This document shows, in pieces, positions 19,823 to 32,015 of a stretch of 64,000 nucleotides of DNA (position 1 is its first letter; the number at the start of each line of letters is the position of its first letter). The translations under genes were made by a program, and so were the position numbers. The notes below the pieces were generated by a model that worked only from the letters and a program-made list of their open reading frames with translations, made no database searches and had not been told where the DNA came from. This DNA comes from Nannocystis pusilla (GTDB lineage: Bacteria; Myxococcota_A; Polyangia; Nannocystales; Nannocystaceae), in the NCBI RefSeq assembly GCF_026626665.1, contig NZ_JAPNKE010000002.1, forward strand, positions 10,498,001 through 10,562,000. The letters run 5' to 3'.

Positions 19823-20114
19823 CCCGCTCCGCCGGTTCGACCGCCGGCGCACGTTCATCAGCTACGCGGTGCGCGACCTGCCGCTGTCGCGCGCGTGCCT
19901 CGAGCGCCTGCGCGCCTGCGACGAGTTCGTGTTCCTCGACTATCCGCAGCGCTGGTCGACCTCGGCGCAGCGGACGATCGCCGAGTGGGTGCGCTCGGCC
20001 GACCGCGTGATCTACGTGGCGACGCCGCACAGCCGGCTGTCGCGCTGGGTCCGCTTCGAAGTCGAGGCGGCGCGCCGCTGCGGCGTGCCGGTCGAGCGCG
20101 TGGCGCTGCTGTGA
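19815..20114 (+). CDS. TIR-like (MTH538/ThsB-type) domain protein
   Basis: 99 residues, a minimal single domain. RTFISYAVRD (13-21) matches the first strand and BB region of TIR-like folds; RTIAEWVRSADRVIYVATP is the middle strand; SRWVRFEVEAA (76-86) matches the S-x-W-V-x-x-E motif, in which the Glu (E82) is the catalytic residue in TIR NAD-cleaving enzymes. Proteins of this type in Thoeris systems make an NAD-derived signal that triggers an effector. It overlaps the three-TM gene by eight bases. It is shorter than typical ThsB (about 170-200 residues), so it may be a compact or truncated form. The 3' end is the first unit of a tandem repeat. Confidence 0.68.
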   Translation: MPSPLRRFDRRRTFISYAVRDLPLSRACLERLRACDEFVFLDYPQRWSTSAQRTIAEWVRSADRVIYVATPHSRLSRWVRFEVEAARRCGVPVERVALL

Positions 20115-20360
20115 GCGTGAGCCTCGCGGTCCGAGGCAGACGATGAGGTCGAGCGCGGGGCGCCGCTGTCAGCCTCGAGGTTCGCGCAAGTCGAGCGCGG
20201 GGCGCCGCCTTGAGCGCGAGTTTCGAGGCTCGCGCAGTGCATCGGAGGAGCGCGTGGCGCTGCTGTGAGCCTCGAGGTTCGCGCAAGTCGAGCGCGGGGC
20301 GCTGCGGTGAGCGCGAGCCTCGAGGTTCGCGCAGGTCGAGCGCGGGACGTTGACGCGAGC
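20115..20360. repeat. ~48-bp tandem repeats seeded by the 3' end of the TIR-like gene
   Basis: The segment GTCGAGCGCG that encodes part of the TIR-like C-terminus at 20091 recurs at 20148, 20190, 20287 and 20335, with a variant near 20238 (GGAGCGCGTGGCGCTGCTGT). Each copy carries a downstream (C/G)GAGG(T/C)TCGCGCA block. Units are 42-57 bp. The array lies between the TIR-like gene and the convergent SRPBCC gene. Confidence 0.7.
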
Positions 20361-20365
20361 GCGCC

Positions 20366-20875
20366 TCAGGACTTGGCGAGGTGGGCCTGCAGGTCGGCGA
20401 GGTAGCGCTTGGTCGAGCCCTCCCAGCCGAAGAGCGTGGCGGCGAAGAAGCGCAGCGCGGGGTTCGGCACGTCGCCGACCTCGGTGAGGGTGAGGCGCGT
20501 GCCGCCGCCCTCGGCGGGGGCGAACTGGAACACCCAGCGGCCGGCGAAGGCGCGGCCGGGGTCGGCCATCTCGCTGACGAGGCGCTCGTTCGCCACGTCG
20601 TCGGTGATCTCGAAGGTCGTCGCGCCGTCGTCGCCGATCTCGCGGTAGACCCGGCGGTCGCCCTTGTCGGGCAAGACCTCGACGCGCTTCAGGTCGGAGC
20701 GCCAGCTCGGCTGCGACTCGACGTCACGCACGGCGGCGTACACGGCCTCGGGCGCGGCCGGCAGCACCACCGTCTCCATGGCGATGTGCTCCCGCGGCAT
20801 CGACGAGCCGCAGGTAATGACGATCACGAACACGCCGAGGAGCCAGAGGACGACGCGGAGGGCGCGGCGGGGCAT
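20366..20875 (-). CDS. Membrane-anchored SRPBCC (polyketide cyclase/START-like) protein
   Basis: 169 residues. One N-terminal TM segment (LRVVLWLLGVFVIVITCG) is followed by an SRPBCC fold: AAPEAVYAAVRDVESQPSWR, then GGGTRLTLTEVGDVPN and a C-terminal helix ending in TKRYLADLQAHLA. Such proteins bind hydrophobic ligands. ATG 20875 gives the best anchor. A hairpin-family copy (GTGGCATTTGAGACAGGT, within 20913-20933) lies upstream. Confidence 0.8.
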   Translation of the reverse strand: MPRRALRVVLWLLGVFVIVITCGSSMPREHIAMETVVLPAAPEAVYAAVRDVESQPSWRSDLKRVEVLPDKGDRRVYREIGDDGATTFEITDDVANERLVSEMADPGRAFAGRWVFQFAPAEGGGTRLTLTEVGDVPNPALRFFAATLFGWEGSTKRYLADLQAHLAKS

Positions 20876-20969
20876 CGCCCTCGCGAATAGCCGCGCGCCG
20901 AGCGGCCGTCAAGACGTGGCATTTGAGACAGGTCGGCCGCGTCAGCCGGGCCGCGTCCGTTCGGCCCCA

Positions 20970-21449
20970 TCAGTTCGGTTTGGGCCAGTCGGGCGGCAGC
21001 TTGGGCGGGGGCGGACGGATCTGGCTGCTGATGTCGCCGAGGTCGAGCTCGACGGCGCCGAGGCCGTCGAGCGCGATCTTGAAGCTCATGCCGGCGTCGC
21101 CATCGAACAGGAGGCGGGCGCCCAGCCGCGCGGTGGCCACGAGCGGGACCGGGTCGCCCGCGGTGCTGAGCAGGCTGCGCCCGCTGGTCGCGGTGACGCG
21201 GACGGTGCGGGCCGGGCTCGGTGCGCCGGGCTCGATCACGAGGTCGATGCCGCGGTCCTGCCAGGCGATCCATGTCTCCGGGGACAGGTTGATGCGACCG
21301 CCGCTGACGCGCTGGCCGACGCACTCGAACACCGGGAGGCCGCCGCTCGTGCTGTAGCGGACGGTGAGGAGGCCGTCCGGCAGCGTCACGGGCACGAACG
21401 ACGCGATCAGCGGACGGGGGCTGCGGACGAGGGTCATTCGGGTCGACAT
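20970..21449 (-). CDS. Hypothetical beta-rich protein
   Basis: About 159 residues, not recognised. It has no signal peptide or TM segment, has many short hydrophobic strands and ends in a Pro-rich tail (RPPPPKLPPDWPKPN). A hairpin-family copy (21271-21289, CATGTCTCCGGGGACAGGT) lies inside the gene and encodes NLSPETW. It follows the kinase gene on the same strand 60 bases downstream, so an operon is possible. Start ATG 21449 or 21437; neither has a clear ribosome site. Confidence 0.5.
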   Translation of the reverse strand: MSTRMTLVRSPRPLIASFVPVTLPDGLLTVRYSTSGGLPVFECVGQRVSGGRINLSPETWIAWQDRGIDLVIEPGAPSPARTVRVTATSGRSLLSTAGDPVPLVATARLGARLLFDGDAGMSFKIALDGLGAVELDLGDISSQIRPPPPKLPPDWPKPN

Positions 21450-21509
21450 CGGCGCATATGGGTGGCGCGACGAGGTCGATCGGATCATGCAGATCCGACG
21501 TCGTCCGCG

Positions 21510-24286
<2,777 letters not shown>

Positions 24287-24398
24287 GAGCGACCGCGAGG
24301 GGCCCGGCGGATCACCGGCTCACCGTGAGGACCGTGACGCGCGTCGGGGCGCGATCGCTCGCGACGGGGGCAGACAGATGTCCGCGTCCGGCTTCGAG

Positions 24399-24416
24399 CC
24401 TGTCCTCGAGGACAGG
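24399..24416. repeat. Perfect 18-bp palindrome of the dispersed family
   Basis: CCTGTCCTCGAGGACAGG, a perfect example of the hairpin family upstream of the kinase gene and beside the tandem array. Confidence 0.7.
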
Positions 24417-24490
24417 TGATTGCTGCGACATCGCTAGCGGGGCGTGATCGCTCGCGGCGCGGGCGGACAGAGGTCCGCGGTCCACCTGCG

Positions 24491-24842
24491 GATGTCTGAA
24501 GGGACAGGTTCAGGCCGCGCCGGACCGCGGCCGAGGGCGCGCGCTTCGGCGTCGCCGTCCGTCGCTCTTGCGAGATGCCTGAAGGGACAGGTGCAGGCTG
24601 CGCCGGACCGCGGCCGATGGCGCGCGCTTCGGCGTCGCGGTCGGTCGCGCTTGCGGGATGCCTGAAGGGACAGGTGCAGGCCGCGCCGGACCGCGGCCGA
24701 TGGCGCGCGCTTCGGCGTCGCGGTCGGTCGCGCTTGCGAGATGCCTGAAGGGACAGGTGCAGGCCGCGCCGGAATCGCGGCTGATGGCGCGCCCTCGGCC
24801 GTGCTTGCGAAATGTCCGAAGGGACAGGTGCGGGCCGCGCCG
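24491..24842. repeat. Five-unit 83-bp tandem array with the hairpin as core
   Basis: Units begin at 24491, 24574, 24657, 24740 and 24811 (periods 83, 83, 83, 71). Each starts (A/G)ATG(T/C)C(T/C)GAAGGGACAGGT, then CAGGC(C/T)GCGCCGGA and a GC-rich filler. Units two to four are nearly identical. The array ends at the stop codon of prfC. The region 24287-24490 before it has no gene. Confidence 0.8.
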
Positions 24843-24845
24843 GGC

Positions 24846-26528
24846 TCAGGTGTGCTCGCGGGTGGAGCTGAAGCGGAGGTCGGGGAAGCGCTCCTCGACC
24901 TTGGCCAGGTTCCACTTGTTGGGCGCGAGGTAGGCCAGGTCGCCGTGGCTGTCGTGCGCGAGGTTGCCCTGGTTCTTCTGCTGGAAGCCCTCGAGCATCT
25001 TCTGCACCTCGATCTTGCTCTTCGAGGTCGGCTTCGGCGTGATCCAGCGGGCGGTGGTGTACTCGATGCTCTCGTAGTCGGCGTCGACGTCGTACTCGCT
25101 CTTGAGGCGGTGCTTCATCACCTCGAGCTGGAGCTGACCGACGGCGCCGACGATGAACATGCTGCCGACGAGCGGCTTGAACACCTGGATCGCGCCCTCC
25201 TCGGCGAGCTGGTGCAGGCCCTTGGCCAGCGCCTTGGCCTTGAGCGGGCTCTTGAGCAGGACGCGGCGGAACAGCTCGGGGGCGAAGCTGGGGATCCCGG
25301 TGAAGCGGAGCTGCTCGCCGGCGGTGAAGGTGTCGCCGATCTTGATGGTGCCGTGGTTGGGCAGGCCGATGATGTCGCCGGCGTAGGCGGCCTCGACGAT
25401 CTCGCGGTCGCGGGCCATGAACATGGTCGCGTTGCCGAGGCCGACCTCGCGGCCGAGGCGGCAGTGATGGGCCCGCATGCCGCGCTCGAACACGCCGGAG
25501 CAGACGCGCAGGAAGGCCATGCGGTCGCGGTGGTTCGGGTCCATGTTCGCCTGGATCTTGAAGACGAAGCCGGTGAAGGCCTCCTCGGTGGGCTCGACCG
25601 TGCGCGTGGGGACGGGCTCGCCGGGCGCGGGCGCGGTCGTGGCGGCGGGGCCAGTGATCGCCTCGCGCGCCAGCGGGCCGGGCGCCAGGCGGATGTAGGC
25701 CTCGAGCAATTCGCGGACGCCGAAGTTGTTCATCGCCGAGCCGAACAGCAGCGGGGTCTGCTTGCCGGCCAGGAAGGCGGCGCGGTCGAGCGGGGCGCTG
25801 GCCTCGCCGAGCAGCTCGGCGGCCTGGCGCAGCTCCTCGACCTGGTCGCCGAGCAGCTCGTCGAGCCGCGGGTCGTGCAGACCCTCGACCAGGATGCCCT
25901 GCTGGATCTTGTCGTGGCCCTGGGCCTGGAACAGGTGCAGGCGGTTGTGGATCAGGTCGTAGACGCCCTTGAAGCGCTTGCCCATGCCGATCGGCCAGGT
26001 CAGCGGGACGCAGGTCATGCCGAGCTTCTTCTCGACGTCGCTCATCAGATCGAGCGGGTCGAGGCACTCGCGGTCGAGCTTGTTGATGAAGGTGACGACC
26101 GGGGTGTCGCGCAGGCGGCAGATCTCGATCAGCTTCTCGGTCCGCTCCTCGACGCCCTTGGCGCCGTCGATCACCATCAGCGCGGCGTCGACGGCCGTGA
26201 GCACGCGGTAGGTGTCCTCGCCGAAGTCGGCGTGACCTGGCGTATCGAGCAGGTTGACCTGCACCGGCGGCGCGGTGGGCGGCAGCTCGGGGTGCGGGTA
26301 CTCGAAGCTCATCACCGAGGTGGTGACGGAGATCCCGCGCTCGCGCTCCATCTCCATCCAGTCGGAGGTGGTGGCCCGCCCGGCCTTCTTGGCCCGCACC
26401 GCGCCCGCCAGCTGGATCGCGCCCGAGTACAGCAGGAGCTTCTCGGTCAGCGTGGTCTTGCCGGCGTCCGGGTGGCTGATGATCGCAAAGGTCCGACGAC
26501 GGGCGACTTCGGCGGCGAGCTCGTTCAC
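24846..26528 (-). CDS. prfC: Peptide chain release factor 3
   Basis: 560 residues. The translational GTPase recycles RF1/RF2 from the ribosome after termination. It has G1 SHPDAGKTTLTEK, the RF3-type KKAGRATTSDWMEMERERGI switch region, G3 DTPGHADF, G4 NKLD, and the RF3 C-terminal part with VGAVGQLQLEVMKHRLKSEY. Start GTG 26528 places the G domain at the usual distance. Length is slightly above the typical 525-535 because of a Pro/Ala-rich insertion near 300-315. The tandem array follows the stop codon. Confidence 0.95.
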   Translation of the reverse strand: MNELAAEVARRRTFAIISHPDAGKTTLTEKLLLYSGAIQLAGAVRAKKAGRATTSDWMEMERERGISVTTSVMSFEYPHPELPPTAPPVQVNLLDTPGHADFGEDTYRVLTAVDAALMVIDGAKGVEERTEKLIEICRLRDTPVVTFINKLDRECLDPLDLMSDVEKKLGMTCVPLTWPIGMGKRFKGVYDLIHNRLHLFQAQGHDKIQQGILVEGLHDPRLDELLGDQVEELRQAAELLGEASAPLDRAAFLAGKQTPLLFGSAMNNFGVRELLEAYIRLAPGPLAREAITGPAATTAPAPGEPVPTRTVEPTEEAFTGFVFKIQANMDPNHRDRMAFLRVCSGVFERGMRAHHCRLGREVGLGNATMFMARDREIVEAAYAGDIIGLPNHGTIKIGDTFTAGEQLRFTGIPSFAPELFRRVLLKSPLKAKALAKGLHQLAEEGAIQVFKPLVGSMFIVGAVGQLQLEVMKHRLKSEYDVDADYESIEYTTARWITPKPTSKSKIEVQKMLEGFQQKNQGNLAHDSHGDLAYLAPNKWNLAKVEERFPDLRFSSTREHT

Positions 26529-26639
26529 GGCCCGCGGGGAGGTAGCAGAGGTGAGGCATCACCGCCAGCCCCGCAGGGAGCGAGGTCGCGCACGGCGCGC
26601 GGACGCACCGTCGCTTCGGCGGCAATGGCGTCATCCACG

Positions 26640-26994
26640 GGCCGAGGAGGTCCGAGTCGGCGTGGGCGAGGTGGTCCTCGTCGGTGCGCACGGGACAGGG
26701 TGAGTCGACGCGCTCGGCGAGGGGCGTGGCCGCGGGTGTCGCGGCCCATGCGGACGAGGTCGTCGTGGTCGAAAACCCGAACACGAAGTTTCGTAGGTGA
26801 AGAAGGCCGGCCTGTCGGCGACGGGGCCGCGGTATCCCACGTGCTCGGCGCCGCCGACGGGGTCCCGGAGCGCGAAGGTCACGCGCCCGTCGGCCTCGTG
26901 CTTCTGCGAGAGGGCCACGCCGTCGACCACCGCTCCCGCGTGTCGTGCGCGGGGACCTCGAGCGCGGCGCCGTGCATGGCGAGGTGTTTCATAA
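26640..26994 (-). pseudogene. Possible degraded or multiply frameshifted gene fragment
   Basis: The start MKHLAMHGAALEVPAHDTR in one frame, then AVVDGVALSQKHEADGRVTF with ADRPAFFTYET in a second, and KLRVRVFDHDDLVRMGRDT in a third, read like one protein broken by two or more small indels. No family recognised. It lies in the 535-base gap between prfC and the lipoprotein row; the rest of that gap shows nothing. Confidence 0.3.
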
Positions 26995-27055
26995 TGTCCT
27001 CAAGAACATGTTCGGTAGAACATGACCATGAAGACATGCTTCGCGGAGCATGTCC
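26993..27055. repeat. Cluster of dispersed hairpin copies
   Basis: AATGTCC-TCA-AGAACATGTTC, TAGAACATGACC, GAAGACATGC and GGAGCATGTCC in 63 bases, just after the 3' end of the first lipoprotein of the row. Confidence 0.5.
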
Positions 27056-27063
27056 TGGAGCGC

Positions 27064-28531
27064 TCACCTGGGCGGGATCGGGGCGGCCCACAGGCCGGGG
27101 CCGTGGTCGCCGCCGAGGAAGAGGACGCCCTGGTCGGGGAAGAAGCGGAAGTTGTCGACGTCGGCGGCGACTGTGGTGTAGCGCCCGGTGTCGGGGTCGA
27201 AGACGACCACGTCGAAGGGGAAGAACGAGCGCGACGGGAAGGCCGTGAGGTAGCGGCCGTCCGCGAGCACCGTGGTGCCGGCGCCGACCCGCGGGACCAG
27301 CATCGTGGTCTCGCCGGTGCGGTGGTCGACGCGCCAGAGCACGCCGGAATGGCCGCTCTCGTCGAGGTCGACGTAGTCGATGAAGTCGTCGTCGACGGCG
27401 AACAGCTGCAGCGACGCCGTCCCCACGGGGCCGCGGAACCACTCGTGAAAGACGTCGGTCGCGGGGTCCCAGCGGAGCCACGCGGTCTCGTCGTCGTGGT
27501 CGCGCGTGAGAGCGAAGCCGCGGCCGAGGTTGCCGCGCAGGCGGGCGCCGGGGGGCGGCTCGATCGGCGCGCCGTCGGCGGTGCGGACGACGGCCGCGAG
27601 GGCGTGGGCGGGGCCGTAGAAGGCCGCGTAGTCGCCTTCCGCGGCGAACGCCCAGGCGCCGGTGGCGGGCGAGTCGGGGTCGCCGGGGCGGTTCCACGAC
27701 AGGGCGGTGAAGTCGTTGACCGCGATCTGTCGGTCCTCGCCGGTGTCGAGGTCGCGGAGGAAGATCGGCTCGCTGACGTCATCGCCGAGCTGCTGCCAGA
27801 TCAGCCGGCGGGCCGCGTCGCTGACGTTGAAGCGGCGGACCCCGGCGAGCACGAGCTCGGGCGCGCCGGTGACGGGGTCGACGTCGCGGAGGTCGCCGTC
27901 GTCGTCGAGCGTGAAGACGCGGTCGCCGACGAGCTGGTGCTGGACGATCCGCACGCCGAGCGTGACGACGGGCGCGTCGGCGACGCCGCGGTGCAGGTAG
28001 AGCGCGCGTCGGGGCGCCGATGCCGGCGGCGCCGCCGAGGTTGTTCTGTTCCTCGGGGAGGCTGGAGAAGTGCATGCCGAGCGCGCTGGCGTTGGCGCCG
28101 TACTTCCCGGCGGGCAGGCCGGGCACGGGGCGCGGGGCGTCGAAGCCGGGGACGTCGAGGCGGTCGAGGATGAAGTGTCGGTCGTCGTCCTGGGCGTAGA
28201 GCACCCAGCCCTCGTCGGTCTCGAGCTCGGTGAAGCGCTTCATGCCCGGGGTCACGGACGTGAACCGCTCCGCCTCGCCGCCGCAGCGGTCGATCATCCA
28301 GTAGGTCGGCGTGGGGTCGGCGCTGCGAACGAAGCGGTAGAAGACGTGGTCGCCGAAGGTCTGGAACAAGAGGCTGTCGAGGTCGTCCCGCCAGCCGCGC
28401 GGCGGGGCGGCCATGCGCGTGACCTGGTCGAGGGGACAGGTGGACACGGGGCCGGCGTCGGCGCCAGGGTCGCACGCGAGCAGGGCCGCGGCGAGGATGA
28501 GATGTCTAGGAGGACATGTTTTCAAGAACAT
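27064..28531 (-). CDS. Lipoprotein with propeller-like repeats, third of three tandem genes (frameshift near 28005)
   Basis: About 489 residues when one GC unit is restored in the run at 28001-28010. Signal peptide with lipobox LLACDP. The body has paired segments seen in all three neighbours: FGDHVFYRF, RRFNVSDAARRLIWQQLGDD, IFLRDLDTGEDRQIAVNDF and the ending DQGVLFLGGDHGPGLWAAP. The repeated strand pattern suggests a beta-propeller (TolB/PD40-like). The start ATG 28531 lies inside a hairpin-repeat cluster. Probably surface-exposed; function unknown. Confidence 0.7.
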
Positions 28532-28548
28532 GGTTAAAGAGGCATGTC
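28501..28548. repeat. Hairpin cluster overlapping the start of the lipoprotein gene
   Basis: GATGTCTAGGAGGACATG, TTCAAGAACATGG and AAAGAGGCATGTC in 48 bases. The ATG of the downstream lipoprotein gene (28531) is part of one copy. Confidence 0.55.
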
Positions 28549-28557
28549 AACGCGAGG

Positions 28558-30073
28558 TCAGGGTGCGGCCCACAGGCCGGGCTCGTCGCCGCGGCTGTCG
28601 AGGTAGAGGACGCCCTGGTCGGGGACGAGGACGAAGTCGTCGACGCGCTCGGCGACGGTGGAGTAGACGCGGGATTCGGCGTCGAACACCAGCAGGTCGT
28701 AGGTCCACTTGACCTGGGCGCCGGCCTGCACCGGCTCGGCGCGGACGGCGGTGAAGTAGCGGCGGGCGTCGAGCGGGCGGTAGTCGCGGCCGATCCGCGG
28801 GGCCCGCTCGGTGAGCTCGCCGGTGCGCAGGTCGACGCGCAGGAGGCTGCCGGTGGTCTCGTCGGTCGGCTCGCCGAGGAAGAACTCGAGCTCGTCGCCG
28901 ACGCGCGCGCGCCTCGACGGTGGCGTCGGCCGGGCCGCGGTACCACACGCGCACGTCGCCGTCTTCGGGGCTCCACAGCGCGAGCACGAGGTTGTTCGGG
29001 TCGGGCATGACGAGCACGAAGTCGTCGCCGAGCGCGCCGCGCTGCTGGCGGTGCTCGGGGATCGCCAGCGACTCGCCGGTGTCGGTGCGCACGGCGGTGA
29101 CGAAGGTGTCGTCGGGGCCGACGAGCGCGGCCGCGGCGCTGGCCTCGGTCCAGGTCCAGCGGCCGACGGCTAGCCCGTGGGCGGGCATGCGGTTCCACGA
29201 GCGGGCGGCGAAGTCGTTGACCGCGATCTCGCGATCGACGCCGAAGTCGGCGACGGCGAGCCGCGCGCTGGCCTCGAGGTCGCGCAGGTAGACGGGCTCG
29301 ACGTCGTCGTCGCCGATGGCCTGCCAGATCAGGTGCCGGCCGTCGGCGGCGAGGGTGAAGTAGCGGACGCCGTCCTGCAGCGGCTCGCTCTCGCGGGTGA
29401 ACGGGTCGACCTTGCGCAGGGCGCCGTCGTCGTCGAGGACGAACACGGCGCTGCCGTGCTGGGCGAGGCTGACGACGTGGTCGCCGAGGTGCAGCGCGGG
29501 CGCTTCGGGGTCGCCGTCGTGGGTGTGGACGACCGCGGAGCCGCCGTCGACGCCGGCGGCCTGCCGCGCGTCGCCGGTGGGGCGATTGACGCTGGCGAAC
29601 AGGGCGTAGCCGGCCTCGTGCGGGCTGCCGCCGGGGACGTCGTAGCGGGACAGGCCGTCGATGGGGCGCGGGACGTCGAAGCCGGGCACGTCGAGGCGGT
29701 CGAGCACGACGTGGCGGCCCTCGCGGTCGACGGCGTAGACGAGGGTGCCCTCGGCGGTAGAGAGCGCGAAGGGCAGGACGGTGCCGGGGGTGAAGGTGGT
29801 GAAGCGCTTGGGCGGGCCGCCGCAGCGGTGGACCAGCCAGTAGCCGGGGTCGGGGTCGCCGGCGTTGTCGAAGCTGTAGAGCAGGTGATCGCCGAGCTGC
29901 TTGAACGGGTAGACGCGGGCGGGCCCGGGCTGCCAGCCGGCGGGCGGGGCGGCCAGGCGCACGGGCTCGCGCAGGGGGCAGGCCGCGGCGAAGCTCTCCG
30001 GGGCGACCACATCCTCGCCGCACGCCGCGAGCAGCAGCGACAGGGCGGCGAGGTGAGCGGGTCGAAGAGACAT
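28558..30073 (-). CDS. Lipoprotein with propeller-like repeats, second of three (frameshift near 28905)
   Basis: About 505 residues when one CG unit is restored in the CGCGCGCGCG run at 28902-28911. Lipobox LLLAACGED. Shared blocks with its neighbours are KQLGDHLLYSFD, GVRYFTLAADGRHLIWQAIG, VYLRDLEASARLAVADF, IAVNDFAARSWNR, and after the shift FVLVPDQGVLYLDSRGDEPG. ATG 30073 lies in a hairpin copy (30069-30089). Confidence 0.72.
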
Positions 30074-30089
30074 GGCCTTGGGGACAGGT
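30069..30089. repeat. Hairpin copy over a start codon
   Basis: GACATGGCC-TTG-GGGACAGGT; on the minus strand the CCATGTC half supplies the ATG of the lipoprotein gene starting at 30073. Confidence 0.6.
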
Positions 30090-30097
30090 GGTTCGGG

Positions 30098-31627
30098 TCA
30101 CTTCAGCGGCAGCGGGTGCACCCACACGCCCGGGGCAGGACCCTGCGGGGCGAGGTAGACGAGGCCCTGGTCGGGGATGAGCGCGTAGGCGGTGACGTCG
30201 TCGGCGATCGCGGTGTAGAGGCTGTCGCCGGGATCGACGAGCTTGAGGTCGCGGGTGGATTCGGCGACGAAGGCCGAGCCGGACAGCGGCGGGCCGAGGA
30301 GGATCTTGCGGTCGAAGGCGATGAAGTAGCGGCCGTCAGCCAGCTCGAGCGGGTTCCCGGTGGTGCGCACGAGGAGCCGCTCGCGCTCGCCGGTGCCCAG
30401 ATCGGCGCGCCAGAGCGTGCCGGAGGCGGAGTCGCCGGGGTCGGCCTGGAAGTACTCGACCCGGTCGCCGTCGACGCGGCGCAGGGCGACGGTGACCTTC
30501 GCGCCGCGGTACCACTCGCGCACGCCGCCGCCGACCGGGTCCCACAGCACCAGGACTCGCTCGGGGTCGTCCTCGGTGAGGAGGATGATCTGCTCGCCGG
30601 CGAAGCCGATGAACCTGAGGTGCTCGGGGATGGCGAAGGCCTCGGCGTCGGTGGTGCGCACGACCTCGAGGAGGACGCGATCCGGACCCGGCTGGGCCAA
30701 GAGGTCGCCGCTGGCGCTGATGCGGAGGGTGCCGAGGTCGCTCTGCTCCGGGTCGCGCAGCCACGACCGCGGCGCGAAGTCGTTGACGGCGATCGCGAGG
30801 TCGTCGCCAGTGGCGAAGTCGCGGACGTAGATGGTCTCGACGAGGTCGTCGCCGAGCTCCTGCCAGGCGATCTTGTGCTGCTGAGCGAGCGGCTGGAAGT
30901 GACGCACGCCGGTGAGGAGGAGCTCGCTGTCGCCGGTGAGAATGTCGAGGCGGTGCAGCTCGCCGTCGTCGTGCAGGACGTGGTACTGCCCGAACTCGCC
31001 GGCGACGCCGCGGAACAGGACGAACTCGCCGAGAGCGACGGCGGGGACGTCGGGGTCGCCGTCGTGGCGGTACCAGGTGGTGGTGGCGCCGCCGATGCCG
31101 GCCGCGTAAGCGCCGCGCTCGCTGGCGTGGGTCTCGAAGAAGAGCTCGAACGGGGCCGGATTCACGCCCCCGAAGGCGGCGCCGTCGAGGCTCTCGGGCA
31201 GGCCCGGCACGGGCCGCGCCGCGCGGTCCTCCTCGCCGTCGAGGCGGCCGAGGATGTACGGCCTGCCGATGGCGTCGTTGGCGTAGACGACGAGCCCGTC
31301 GGCGGTGGTGATGGCGTGCGGGTTGTGCAGGCCGGGCGCGAGCGCGGGGTAGGGGGCGAGCTCGCCGGTGCAGCGATCGAAGCGCCAGTAGACGCGGTCG
31401 GGGGCGTCGAAGCGATCGAAGGTGAAGAGGACGTGATCGCCGAAGACGCGCAGGCCGTACCAGGCGTCGGGATCGGCGACGAAGCCGGGCGGGGCGGCGA
31501 CGACCCGCGTCGGCTCGGTGATCGCGCAGGCCTCCGCGAGGACTTCGGGGGGACCACCGTCGACCGGCTCGCGACAGGCGGCGAGCAGCGTGCAGACGGC
31601 GGCGATGCTGAGGGTCCCCAAGGACAT
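30098..31627 (-). CDS. Lipoprotein with propeller-like repeats, first of three
   Basis: 509 residues, intact. Lipobox TLLAACREP. It has RVFGDHVLFTFDRFD, VRHFQPLAQQHKIAWQELGD, ETIYVRDFATGDDLAIAVND and the end LIPDQGLVYLAPQGPAPGVW, in register with the next two genes, so the three arose by tandem duplication. Spacing to the next gene is only 24 bases. It is likely an outer-surface propeller. ATG 31627 lies in a hairpin copy (31623-31643). Confidence 0.75.
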   Translation of the reverse strand: MSLGTLSIAAVCTLLAACREPVDGGPPEVLAEACAITEPTRVVAAPPGFVADPDAWYGLRVFGDHVLFTFDRFDAPDRVYWRFDRCTGELAPYPALAPGLHNPHAITTADGLVVYANDAIGRPYILGRLDGEEDRAARPVPGLPESLDGAAFGGVNPAPFELFFETHASERGAYAAGIGGATTTWYRHDGDPDVPAVALGEFVLFRGVAGEFGQYHVLHDDGELHRLDILTGDSELLLTGVRHFQPLAQQHKIAWQELGDDLVETIYVRDFATGDDLAIAVNDFAPRSWLRDPEQSDLGTLRISASGDLLAQPGPDRVLLEVVRTTDAEAFAIPEHLRFIGFAGEQIILLTEDDPERVLVLWDPVGGGVREWYRGAKVTVALRRVDGDRVEYFQADPGDSASGTLWRADLGTGERERLLVRTTGNPLELADGRYFIAFDRKILLGPPLSGSAFVAESTRDLKLVDPGDSLYTAIADDVTAYALIPDQGLVYLAPQGPAPGVWVHPLPLK

Positions 31628-31643
31628 GGTCGAACGGGCAGGT
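31623..31643. repeat. Hairpin copy over a start codon
   Basis: GACATGGTCGAACGGGCAGG plus T; the minus-strand CCATGTCC half contains the ATG of the lipoprotein gene starting at 31627. Confidence 0.55.
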
Positions 31644-31964
31644 GGCAGAGCAGGCTCGCACGCGGCCCTACACGTCGGACCTGGAGCCGAGGCGATCGCG
31701 GAGCGCGATCGGGGCATGATCGCGGTCGGGCCGACGGGCCAGGCCCCGGCCGCCGGAACGCCTCGCTTCGCCGCAACCGCAGATCGGGCAAGCGCGAGCT
31801 CTGGAGCACGGGCCGGCTCGTCGGATGGAGACGCCGCGCGATGCAGGCGAGCCGAACGGATCGACGGGCGCACTCTTCGAGGTTGTCCCGCGCGCGTCCG
31901 CAGGGCAAGTGCGCGCGTTCGCCCGGGGCGCCGGCGAGGGCGGAAGATGCCCGCAGAAACGACG

Positions 31965-31993
31965 ACGGCCCGCCCCTTGCGGGTGCGGGCCGT
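31965..31993 (-). terminator. Terminator-like hairpin after the Lgt-family gene
   Basis: A nine-base perfect stem (ACGGCCCGC / GCGGGCCGT) with a short GCAA-containing loop, followed on the minus strand by CGTCGTTTC. It lies 22 bases after the Lgt-family stop codon. The T-tract is weak. The rest of 31628-32015 has no gene. Confidence 0.5.
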
Positions 31994-32015
31994 GAGGGAT
32001 TTTCACGGGGACAGG

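Noticed and set aside
24491..24842. CRISPR-like array
   Set aside because: Units are contiguous, with no unique spacers; no cas genes are present. The same applies to 60087-60360.
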